DNA of 57,856 nucleotides from contig JAUNBG010000022.1 of assembly GCA_030527205.1 (NCBI GenBank), positions 1-57,856 on the forward strand, in the 5' to 3' direction. The position numbers were made by a program, and so were the translations under genes. The stretch's first letter is position 1. Each line of letters opens with the position of its first letter. Shown here in pieces: positions 25,558-33,242 of the stretch. Under the pieces are notes generated by a model. It searched no databases. It was not told the DNA's origin and saw only the letters and a list, made by a program, of their open reading frames with translations. The DNA is from Planctomycetia bacterium. Its GTDB lineage: Bacteria > Planctomycetota > Planctomycetia > Pirellulales > Thermoguttaceae.

Positions 25558-27806
25558 TCAGTTATTTGTTGAAACGTCAAGAGAATCGCATACGACACGA
25601 AAACCGACGTTGAACATTTTTTGCCATTGTTGATAAGGACGTCGAACGGAGGCGGTCGATCCCAACGGACGATCGCTCCAGGAGCCGCCTCGGACAACTC
25701 GACGTTTTTCTTGATTTAAATCGTTGCAATTCAAATGATAAGGATACTCGCAATAAATGGAATCGGTCCATTCAGCAGCGTTTCCCAACATATCAAACAA
25801 TCTCCAGGGGGTTGGTTGAAAAGATCCGCAAGTTCCGGTTACAAGCATTTTGTCGTCGACTCCTTCAGCGCGAGGGAAAAACATATCCCATTTGGGAATG
25901 CTGGGATTAAAATAAGGGCCAAGCCCATCGGAGGTCCAGTTAAAATCAACGGCGAACTCGCAAGTTGTTTCATCGGCAAAATTTTCAAATGGACTGAAAT
26001 CATCGGTTGGATTTCCAAACCACATCGGCGAGTTGGTTCCGGCTCGGGCTGCCCATTCCCATTCCGCTTCTGTCGGAAGTCGAAAAGATAATCCGGTTTT
26101 TTTTCATGAAACGGAATTTGAGCAAGAACGCCTTCCGTTTCCGTTCGACTGATTTCCGGATCGAAAAGATATAATTCCCCTTCCTGCATTGAACCGTGAT
26201 GACCAGAAACAATCGCGGCAAATTTCGAACTGCCATTTGGAACTGGTTTGGCAAAGAAAAGCGTATTGGGCCAATAAGAACCGCTTCCATAATGTTCGAC
26301 CTGATTGGTTCCATCCGGATTCATTGTCATAAGAATTCGGCTGTAATAATGCGAAAGATCGCCATATTCCCAACGCAAATACATGATTCGGCCATTGGGG
26401 AGTATCGTCGGATTCCAGTCCTGATCCTGTTCAAATGTCAACTGACGAACAGTTTGACCGTCCGGTTCCAAACGAAAAATATTTCCAACCGGACTCAATC
26501 CGGCAATGCAGGGAACGCCAAGCATACTCGCCGTAGAAACAAAAACAAAAGAACCGTCAGGAACATAACATCCTTCAATATTACTTATATCGTTGCCCAT
26601 ATCCGGCGTAATTTGCCGAGACGATTTGGTTTGAATGTCGTACTCAAAAACCTGTAATTCATTGTCAACCGAAGAAGTATAGAGAAAACGATTGGCGTCC
26701 CAATGAAGTCTCAAATCGGCGATCATTTTTCCGTCATTTTCAAAAAATATCGTTGCAGAATCGTTTCGTTTTTTGGGATTGAAAGCAATAATTGCGTCAT
26801 GATAATCGTTACCGACAGGTCGTATGGCGGACGATAACCAATTATTGACCAAAGCAGGCTGATTGGTTTGGCGAACAAGAATCGTATTGAAATCCAAAAG
26901 AGGATTGTTTTGAACCAGACATTCAAAACGAATCGTTTCAAGTTGTTTTTTTAGATCATAATATTTTTGACAATATTCCTGAACTCGTTGTTCAAAAGCA
27001 TCGAGATCAAAATCTTTTCGATTGATGCCGTCAGTATTTCCCGAAGCGAATTGAGTTTCCGCCTTTTTTAAATCGTCCAAAATCGTTGTCTCGATGACGC
27101 CCAAACTGTCTTGAATCGATTTGATTTGAGCGATTATTTCATCTTGTTGAACGGAATCCAAAGAACCATAATGAGTTGCAAGATAATCGACAGCTTTATA
27201 TAATGCCTCGGGACGAACAGAATCAAACGTCGGCTGTTCTTGCGTAATGGATCGAAGAAGTTGAACAATCTGATTTAAACGAACCCAATCCGCAGAAACG
27301 AGAACATTGGACGTCCATTTCATTTGGATAACATGCGGAAAAGGCCCGCCATTTTGTGTTGCCAGGCGAACAATATGATTTCCAGCAGAAACAGGAATCG
27401 AAACCGGCTTATCCCAATGAGCGTCAATTGTATTCCAGCTTGGCGTTGTTCCGTCGAGACAAACGGTTGCCATTTGGATTCCGTCCAGAAAGAGATTCAA
27501 CGGTCTTGGGGATTCCATAGCGACAAAGAGTTCAAGCGTATAAATCGCATCAACGGGAAAAGTCATATCATACTCCGCGTCGTTTCCATAAAGAACGGCA
27601 ATGGGACCGCCCTGACGCCAAGCATTTGGCTCAGCGCGAACCGAACCTCGATTGAAATCAACGGCATCAACAAGAATGGTCAAAGCTTGATTGACTTCTT
27701 CTTGGGGAGCTAACGGTTGTTCCGCTAATAAATATGTCGATTTCGTTATTGCAACAAAAATCATGCATATCGTCAGGAGTTGTTGACACAAAGATTGCAT
27801 GATCAT
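25558..27806 (-). pseudogene. Broken PD40/hydrazine-synthase-alpha-like protein joined to a SUMF1 domain
   Basis: A signal peptide begins at ATG 27806 or, better spaced from GAGAG, 27800 (MQSLCQQLLTICMIFVAIT). About 570 residues follow: a beta-rich carbohydrate-binding-like part, a helical part, and WD40-like beta-propeller repeats (DANRFLYTSSVDNELQVFEY, DWNPTILPNGRIMYLRWEYG) of the PD40/HZS-alpha type found in planctomycetes. At a run of eight A (about 26097-26104 on the opposite strand as T8) the frame breaks; in the next frame the second half of a formylglycine-generating-enzyme-like domain appears (TGLSFRLPTEAEWEWAARAG, LFDMLGNAAEWTDS, RRVVRGGSWSDRP, VGFRVVCD). The first half of that domain is missing, so besides the one-base shift there is probably a deletion at the join. 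One product with both domains is the likely ancestor. Confidence 0.7.
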
Positions 27807-28254
27807 TCTCTCATCTATTTTGCATAAAATGGTTAAAACCAAAAGGTTCCTGGAAGCTGCCACATAATCGCGTTTTACATTTTGGGGCCCGCTTCTTGCG
27901 GAGTCAAAACGGCGCCAAAGGTTGATAAAAACAATTTCGATTCAAAAAGCATTCAATCTTCAGGAGTTGCCTCGAAATAAGCGCGTTCCTGTTCGATTCA
28001 AGAGACGTTTTTTTCCGACAGGACGAACGGTTCGAGCAAAATGACGAACCGCTTTTCGTCATCGTCCATGCTTTCGAGTTAATCTGTAACTTGAATTGGG
28101 TTTGACCCCTGTTATCTGGTTACTCATTTTGCGTTGCTGATCATTTGTCAGTCGCTGTAAAGGCTGTTATTGTTTATATTTTCATAAACAGATCATATCC
28201 TGTTTGCGATTGCTTTCAAGAGGAATTCGCACAAATGAGAAAAAATGGTTCAAC
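27807..28254. other. Gap with no supported gene
   Basis: No coding potential recognised. It contains a short perfect hairpin (ATGACGAA at 28041-28048 with TTCGTCAT at 28055-28062) without a T tail. It separates the broken PD40 gene from the SDR gene; both lie on the minus strand, so the SDR 3' end and the promoter of the PD40 gene share the space. Confidence 0.4.
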
Positions 28255-29016
28255 TCAATAATAACCGCCGTCAATATTAATTGATGTTGCTGTTATAAAA
28301 CGACTTGCGTCAGACAATAAATAAACGGCCAAGCTGGCAACATCTTCTGGCTGACCGAAGCCGAGCGGAAGATGAATCGCCTGTTTTTCAACGGACTCCT
28401 GATCGGTTGCTTCCAAAACTCTTTCGACCATGGGCGTTAGAACTTTTGACGGTCGAATTGTATTGACGCGAATATGATCATTGGCCAATTCAATTCCCAA
28501 GATTCGGGCGGCTGCATCCAAAGCAGCTTTGCTCATTGCGTAAGCGGTTCGATTTTTGCCCCGGATTTCTGATGCAACTGAACTCAAAAAAACAATCGAC
28601 GTCCCCTGAGTATTATAAGAACCAGCTAAGGATATCCCTTTTGCCAGCATAATTGCCGTTACAGAATTCGTCGTCAAAACGTTTAAAAGCGTTGATGACC
28701 GCAAACCTCGAAGCGAACTTAAATCGGTTATTCCAGCGCAATGAACAAGTCCGGAAAATGGGCCATATTGTTTTGCCAACCGACGAATCCATTTGGGGAT
28801 ATCGTCGAGATCAGCAGTTAGATCATAAGGTTCGAAGGCGCATTGGCCATTTTGATCAATGATTTCTTTTGCGGTTTCTTGAAGACGCTCTTCATTTCGA
28901 CCCGTTAAAACAACAAAGGCGCCCGATGCCGCAGCATTGACGGCAATCGAACGTCCAATTCCCGACGAAGCTCCAGTTACTAAAATCGTTTTTTTCGTTA
29001 ACTCAAAGGAAATCAT
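28255..29016 (-). CDS. Short-chain dehydrogenase/reductase (FabG-like)
   Basis: A 253-residue classical SDR. The NAD(P)-binding motif TGASSGIG is at the N-terminus, followed by VHCAG (the NNAG position), the catalytic serine in VFLSSVAS, and YAMSK giving the catalytic Tyr and Lys. The C-terminus ITATSINIDGGYY is typical of FabG-like oxidoreductases. The substrate cannot be told; genes of this type serve fatty-acid, sugar or secondary metabolism. A GGAGA motif precedes the ATG. It lies about 200 bases after the adenosyltransferase gene on the same strand and may be a separate unit. Confidence 0.88.
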   Translation of the reverse strand: MISFELTKKTILVTGASSGIGRSIAVNAAASGAFVVLTGRNEERLQETAKEIIDQNGQCAFEPYDLTADLDDIPKWIRRLAKQYGPFSGLVHCAGITDLSSLRGLRSSTLLNVLTTNSVTAIMLAKGISLAGSYNTQGTSIVFLSSVASEIRGKNRTAYAMSKAALDAAARILGIELANDHIRVNTIRPSKVLTPMVERVLEATDQESVEKQAIHLPLGFGQPEDVASLAVYLLSDASRFITATSINIDGGYY

Positions 29017-29223
29017 TAAAAGGATTGTCTCCTGTTCTATTAACCCAACCCATAAAAAACGATGTTTTATCTCTCAACTCATTTGACACGGAAAAAGACG
29101 AGGTTCAAAACGAAAAAAGAGTTTGATGCAACAACTTCCCGTTGATTCTGATTCAACGTCAGATTTTCCATTCAAAACGGATTGATACATTTTGATTAGG
29201 GAGAAATGGATTCCCTGGCCCAC

Positions 29224-29919
29224 TTATTTTCCAATTACTTTGACTTCATTTGTCTTTTTTAATGAATTTTCCGATCTTGCCAAGACAAAAATCAAATCGC
29301 TTAATCGGTTCAGCCAAGCGATAATAATTCGGGAAACTGTTTCATCTTTTCGCAAAAGAGCAACAACCTGACGTTCGGCTCGACGGCAAACGGCTCGCGC
29401 AACATGAAGCATGGCGGCTGATTTGCAACCTCCAGGCAGAATGAATTGGGTTAAAGGAGGAAGCTGATTGTCCCAAATATCAATCAGGGATTCAAGCGTT
29501 TGAACTTCCGTATTCTGAAGAGTCGAGATGTCATGACGCGACGGATTCAATGTCATTAATTCGGCCGAAACGTCAAATATTTTTTTTTGAATTTCGTAAA
29601 CAATTCGATCTATTGTTGGAACCAAACCTTCTGCTCTTGCCAGGCCCAGAAAGGAATTCAACTCATCCAGGGTTCCACACGCAACGATTCGAAGTTGATC
29701 TTTTCCGACGCGAGGGCCAAAACAAAGCGACGTTTCGCCCAAATCGCCCCGACGACTATAAAGGCGTCGTCTTTTGACTGAACCAGAAGCATCCAAATCG
29801 ATTCTCTTTCCCAATTCATCGGATTCATTTTTCGCAACAAACGTTTCCCTGGTTACTCCGTTTGAACCCTCTTCGATTGAATGAGATTCGTTCGAGGCGT
29901 TGATTTTATTCATCTTCAT
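29224..29919 (-). CDS. PduO-type cob(I)alamin adenosyltransferase
   Basis: This enzyme transfers the adenosyl group of ATP to cob(I)alamin. The core reads LYSRRGDLGETSL, GTLDELNSFLGLAR, FILPGGCKSAAMLHVARAVC and RRAERQVVAL, matching the ATP-binding and Arg-rich motifs of PduO proteins. The frame is open much further upstream into the UroD-family gene, but the likely starts are two ATGs at 29919 and 29913, which overlap the end of that gene (ATGAAGATGAATAA), giving about 231 residues. The first 40 residues (KINASNESHSIEEGSNG and onward) are a polar extension not usual in the family. The overlap implies translational coupling with the upstream gene. Confidence 0.85.
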   Translation of the reverse strand: MKMNKINASNESHSIEEGSNGVTRETFVAKNESDELGKRIDLDASGSVKRRRLYSRRGDLGETSLCFGPRVGKDQLRIVACGTLDELNSFLGLARAEGLVPTIDRIVYEIQKKIFDVSAELMTLNPSRHDISTLQNTEVQTLESLIDIWDNQLPPLTQFILPGGCKSAAMLHVARAVCRRAERQVVALLRKDETVSRIIIAWLNRLSDLIFVLARSENSLKKTNEVKVIGK

Positions 29920-30844
29920 TAATACTGGTTTTGCGATTGATAAAACTTTTGATTTGATCGATGGTTCCCTGATCGACAAAATCCGGAACCATTCCGATAA
30001 ACCCTCCTGTCGGAACGGAAAGGCACTCCTGAACATTTTGAATCTGATCGAGATTATTTTCGGCAAAAAGTTCATCAAGTCGGACAGCAAAAGAGAGTTT
30101 TCCCCGATAAAGCCGACCGATTGATCCTATTTCCATAAGCGAAGGCTTTCGGATTCGAACAACGCTGACCCCCATATCTTTGAAATCGCCGAAAAAATCA
30201 GCGCTTTCCGACGACGTATTGAACCAGATATCCAAACCCAATTCTTTCGCATAACGAAATTGTTTGGCATAATAGGACTTCAACTGTCTTCGCCAAAGCG
30301 ACAGAGTCATCTTCGAACTTTGTCGAGGTCCCCAATCATCGCAAAACTCTATTGCATGAAAACCTTTTTTGGCAACGAGATCAAACATTGATGTTTCAAA
30401 ATTAAAGATTAGTTCCATTAATTCAAGAAAACGATCTGGCTCAATCAAAAAATCAACAGCGCTATGTTCAGCGCCTCGAAGAGAGCAATAAACAGAGAAA
30501 CCGCTCATTCCCAGCGTTGCCAGTCGATATCGATCCTGACAATACTTTGCGGCTTGAGCTATTCCGCCCAATCGTCTGGAAAAATCGAGTCGAGGCGCCT
30601 GATAAACATCGACTTCTTTCCATTCTTGAAGCGTTGCTTTGGTTTGAACTTTCCAATTTCCTTCCTCATCTCGAATACGTTCGAATCCCCATTCGCTCAT
30701 AAAAGAATCATCTTCATCAGGCAAAGAGAGGTCGTAAGTAAAAATATCGCTGCTTCGGATTTTCGTGCCATTAACCCAAAAGGGGATATAAGGCGGATTT
30801 TTAAGACGAATGGTTAGATCAACAATCGCTTTTCGGCTGAGCAT
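29906..30844 (-). CDS. Uroporphyrinogen-decarboxylase-family protein
   Basis: A 312-residue protein of the UroD/MtaA superfamily: HAIEFCDDWGPRQSSKMTLS, SLWRRQLKSYYAKQFRYAKE, LDIWFNTSSESADFFGDFKD and the terminal VPDFVDQGTIDQIKSF pattern are typical of the divergent UroD-like proteins common in anaerobes and planctomycetes, many of which are thought to be corrinoid-linked methyltransferases rather than true haem enzymes. CAGGAG precedes the ATG. The gene ends inside the start of the cobalamin adenosyltransferase gene. That pairing is consistent with corrinoid-dependent methyl transfer, but no corrinoid-binding protein is encoded nearby, so the substrate is unknown. Confidence 0.8.
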   Translation of the reverse strand: MLSRKAIVDLTIRLKNPPYIPFWVNGTKIRSSDIFTYDLSLPDEDDSFMSEWGFERIRDEEGNWKVQTKATLQEWKEVDVYQAPRLDFSRRLGGIAQAAKYCQDRYRLATLGMSGFSVYCSLRGAEHSAVDFLIEPDRFLELMELIFNFETSMFDLVAKKGFHAIEFCDDWGPRQSSKMTLSLWRRQLKSYYAKQFRYAKELGLDIWFNTSSESADFFGDFKDMGVSVVRIRKPSLMEIGSIGRLYRGKLSFAVRLDELFAENNLDQIQNVQECLSVPTGGFIGMVPDFVDQGTIDQIKSFINRKTSINEDE

Positions 30845-30983
30845 GTTTTGGCTCCTGAAACGTTATTAAACAAAAAGCATCAAAATTAATTGTGGCAAAA
30901 AACCGTTTCATTTAATAAATGTCGATTCGATACTCCTTCATTGTAATCAGAGGAAGAAAAGATAACAATATTCTATATTCTAT

Positions 30984-31095
30984 AAGGAATTCCCCAAAAA
31001 CCGCATGAAACGCAGGCGTCTCGTCCACAGGAACTTTTCTTGCGACGCTTTCTTAATTGAGTTTATTGCAAAAAAGAGTTTTTTAGAACTTCCTT
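30984..31095 (+). mobile_element. MITE-like element, copy 2
   Basis: 112 bases, same orientation as copy 1, with the same ends, though the left end is mutated (AGGAATTCC). The internal GACGCTTTCTTAATTGAG and TTTATTGCAAAAAA blocks are clear. It is flanked by TA on both sides. It lies upstream of the UroD-family gene. Confidence 0.75.
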
Positions 31096-31233
31096 ATCAT
31101 TTCTCAAGTCGAATTTCCAAATCTTTTCTTTTAACGAACCCTAATTCAGAATAACAAATCTGGATATTTCTGTCAACAGGCCGGGAAAAATATTCCTTTT
31201 CGAAAAATAAGTTTTTCTAAAGAAAAATCCCCC

Positions 31234-31261
31234 TTGACAGAATAATCTCTTTGTTTATGAT
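31234..31261 (+). promoter_or_regulatory. Strong sigma-70-like promoter without an obvious gene
   Basis: TTGACA at 31234-31239 and TATGAT at 31256-31261 are separated by 16 bases, on the plus strand. No open frame follows. MITE-like copy 3 begins 77 bases after the -10 box and tRNA-Thr about 330 bases after it. It may drive the tRNA or an unannotated small RNA. Confidence 0.5.
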
Positions 31262-31337
31262 ATAAGAGAGAATTTGAGAAAAAACTTGACGCTTCTGCAG
31301 TAAGCTTCAGTTTTTCTTCAAAATCAAAAAATAGATT

Positions 31338-31446
31338 AAGGAAGTTCTAAAAAAACGCTGTGAATGGACGTCTTATCCGCAGAAACTGGTTTTTATGACG
31401 TTCTCGATCGAAATTCATTGCAAAAAACAGATTTTTCGAACTTCCT
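31338..31446 (+). mobile_element. MITE-like element, copy 3
   Basis: 109 bases, same orientation as copies 1 and 2, with ends AGGAAGTTCTAAAA and TTTTTCGAACTTCCT. The middle is more diverged (ATGACGTTCTCGATCGAAATT). The left flank is TA; the right flank is not. It lies 240 bases from copy 2 in direct orientation. Confidence 0.72.
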
Positions 31447-31493
31447 GTTAAATTATTTTGTTCATACGCATTTTTATCAACGTTTCTCATGAG

Positions 31494-31580
31494 TTTTTCC
31501 GAAATGCGGCGATTTATGGAGCCGTATTATCAAAGGTTATGCGTCGGAGAAACGGAAAAATCTAAGATCGGCATTATAAA
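31494..31580 (+). repeat. Dispersed repeat R2, copy 2
   Basis: Second copy of the 88-base sequence at 22099-22186. It ends 14 bases before the first base of tRNA-Thr. It also carries the TTTTTCCG and CGGAAAAA inverted pair. Confidence 0.75.
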
Positions 31581-31594
31581 TGCCCATTTGAAAT

Positions 31595-31667
31595 GCCCGC
31601 GTAGCTCAACTGGCAGAGCGCAGCATTCGTAATGCTGAGGTTGTGGGTTCAATTCCCACCGCTGGCT
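31595..31667 (+). tRNA. tRNA-Thr (anticodon CGT)
   Basis: A 73-base cloverleaf: acceptor GCCCGCG with CGCTGGC, D stem GCTC/GAGC, anticodon stem CAGCA/TGCTG with loop TTCGTAA, T stem GTGGG/CCCAC with loop TTCAATT, discriminator T. All pairs form except a C-U mismatch at acceptor position 4-69. A T6 run follows as a terminator. CCA is not encoded. Confidence 0.92.
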
Positions 31668-31702
31668 TTTTTCAAGTCGTTTTATCTCAATGACTTAGGA
31701 AA

Positions 31703-31747
31703 TGGGTGACTCCGGAGTCGAACCGGAGACCTTTGCTGTGAGAAAGC
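31703..31747 (-). repeat. Duplicated 3' part of tRNA-Val, probable attachment-site scar
   Basis: On the minus strand these 45 bases match the 3' portion of the tRNA-Val gene at 32644-32717 from the anticodon loop through the T arm (TCCGG TTCGACT CCGGA) to the discriminator, with about six differences. There is no 5' half. Together with the intact gene it forms direct repeats around integrase and transposase remnants, the layout left by an element integrated into the 3' end of a tRNA gene. Confidence 0.75.
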
Positions 31748-31989
31748 TGATTTCTTTACTCTGAAAAAACATTGTTTTGTTCCTGTTTTTACGGAACAAA
31801 TAACATCTTCCTTTTTTTAATTTTGCTCTTTTTTATTATAATATATTAATTTATCGTATTATACAACTATTGTATACTTTTTGTATTACCTAATTTGAGA
31901 AAATTGAGAAAAAAGTAAAATCTAAAAATTCGAGAAAATTTCCTTGACAATCGAAGCAAGTTCAATTAATAATAGAAAAATGTTCCGGA

Positions 31990-32205
31990 ATGAAAGCCGG
32001 AATAAATTGACTTGAAAAAATTTCGGGCGGTTGATCGACGCGAAGATTGCGTTTATGACCTTTTTGCGCGACTTGTGTTCGTTTTTGTTTGCTTGCGATT
32101 TTTATCCGGCGATTTCGGCAAAATAATATCGGACGACGGCGGTTTCGAAGAGTTCGACAAGTTCTTCGAAAGTCGCGCTATGATCGCTTTAAGTTTTTTG
32201 ATTTC
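31990..32205 (-). pseudogene. IS66-family transposase, N-terminal fragment
   Basis: The minus strand reads EIKKLKAIIARLSKNLSNSS and KPPSSDIILPKSP, the leucine-zipper and linker region of IS66 TnpC, then after a frameshift QKGHKRNLRVDQPPEI, which corresponds to the GGQPGH zinc-finger segment. Stops interrupt it on both sides, and the catalytic DDE part is absent. It lies directly behind the truncated integrase and probably interrupted it. Confidence 0.72.
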
Positions 32206-32226
32206 CGTAAAGATTACAGAGAAATT

Positions 32227-32529
32227 TTAGATTACTGGCAAATATTTCCGCCGTCCCGGTCGAGCGTCCGTTTTCCGATAATAGACTTTCGCATGGTCAA
32301 GGAATTGAACGACGAGTTCGTTGGTCGTTAAAAAATCATTTATAGCGTTAAAACCTGTTTCGTTTTTTAATAAAAAGACAGCCTTTCGCTTTTCGTATTC
32401 GAGATGTGATTTTGGATCGTTCCAATCTCCGAAATACTCGCGTTGATAAACGCCTTGGGAAATTTTCCAGTTGATGTACAGCAGATCGCCGTTTTTCCGC
32501 TTTTGCTTCAACTTTTGAGGGAATTTCAT
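32227..32529 (-). pseudogene. Truncated tyrosine recombinase (integrase), N-terminal fragment
   Basis: About 100 residues from an ATG at 32529, preceded by AGAAG; an alternative ATG lies at 32571. The text LKQKRKNGDLLYINWKISQG, YFGDWNDPKSHLEYEKRK and LTTNELVVQFLDHAKVYYRK matches the N-terminal DNA-binding arm of planctomycete-type phage integrases. The catalytic R-H-R-Y domain is missing; the frame ends where IS66-like sequence begins. It starts just beyond the 3' end of tRNA-Val, the usual place for an integrase of a tRNA-targeting element. Confidence 0.7.
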
Positions 32530-32643
32530 TTCAGCTTCTTTTTTAAAATAAAAATTGTATAAAGTATACAATTAATGATAAAAGAGCTCTATTTCAAAAC
32601 AACTACAGAGAATCAAATCGTTGGGATAAAACAATTTGGAAAA

Positions 32644-32717
32644 TGGGCGACTCCGGACTCGAACCGGAGGCCTTTGCCGTGTGAAAGCAACGCTCTAACC
32701 AACTGAGCTAGTCGCCC
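32644..32717 (-). tRNA. tRNA-Val (anticodon CAC)
   Basis: A 74-base cloverleaf on the minus strand: acceptor GGGCGAC with GTCGCCC, D stem GCTC/GAGC, anticodon stem TTGCT/GGCAA with loop TTCACAC, T stem TCCGG/CCGGA with loop TTCGAGT, discriminator A. The 3' part is duplicated at 31703-31747. Confidence 0.93.
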
Positions 32718-33242
32718 GTTATGAACTTATCTGATTTTGTAACATTTTAACAAAATGAACAAAAATCAGGAAAATCTAAAAATAGGTTGTTTTGGCAAGC
32801 AGAAAAAAGTTTTAGACTCAAACTGTAAATGACGATTTTTGGGCCTCGGCAAGATGTAATAATTGGAATGTTTGCTTATTAAGTCATTTATATTCGAAAA
32901 CGCATTAATGTTTAAAAAAACCGATTTGAACGTTTAAATTGGTTTCTTTGCCAAAATGAACTCATTTCGCTCGTTTGTTACGTTTTTTCGTTATAATTGT
33001 TATAATGCTTTTTGGAGGTTGGCAAAAATGCATGGAAAACAATATATAAATCCGAAAAGGAAAAATAAAACATATAGAAAAAAAAGGAAGTTTGGGGAGT
33101 TTATATGATGAAGCATTAATGGGCAATTTGTCCTGAGCTTTTTCTTCGCTTCGTTTCATTTGCAAGTCAAATCAATGCGATTTTTTCCCGTTTTCCCTCT
33201 CTCTTTTTCCATTATAAAAAATTTTTTTCGAAAGTCAATCCA
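32718..33242. other. Gap with no supported gene
   Basis: About 520 AT-rich bases between tRNA-Val and the 3' end of the methylase gene. Short open frames exist, for example 32962-33165 on the minus strand, but they show low-complexity composition and no start signal. Nothing else was recognised. Confidence 0.4.

Noticed and set aside
31703..31747. A second functional tRNA gene
   Set aside because: Only the 3' part of the cloverleaf is present; no acceptor 5' strand or D arm is found next to it.
32962..33165. 67-codon minus-strand frame downstream of the methylase
   Set aside because: Low complexity, Lys/Arg-rich ends and no ribosome site.
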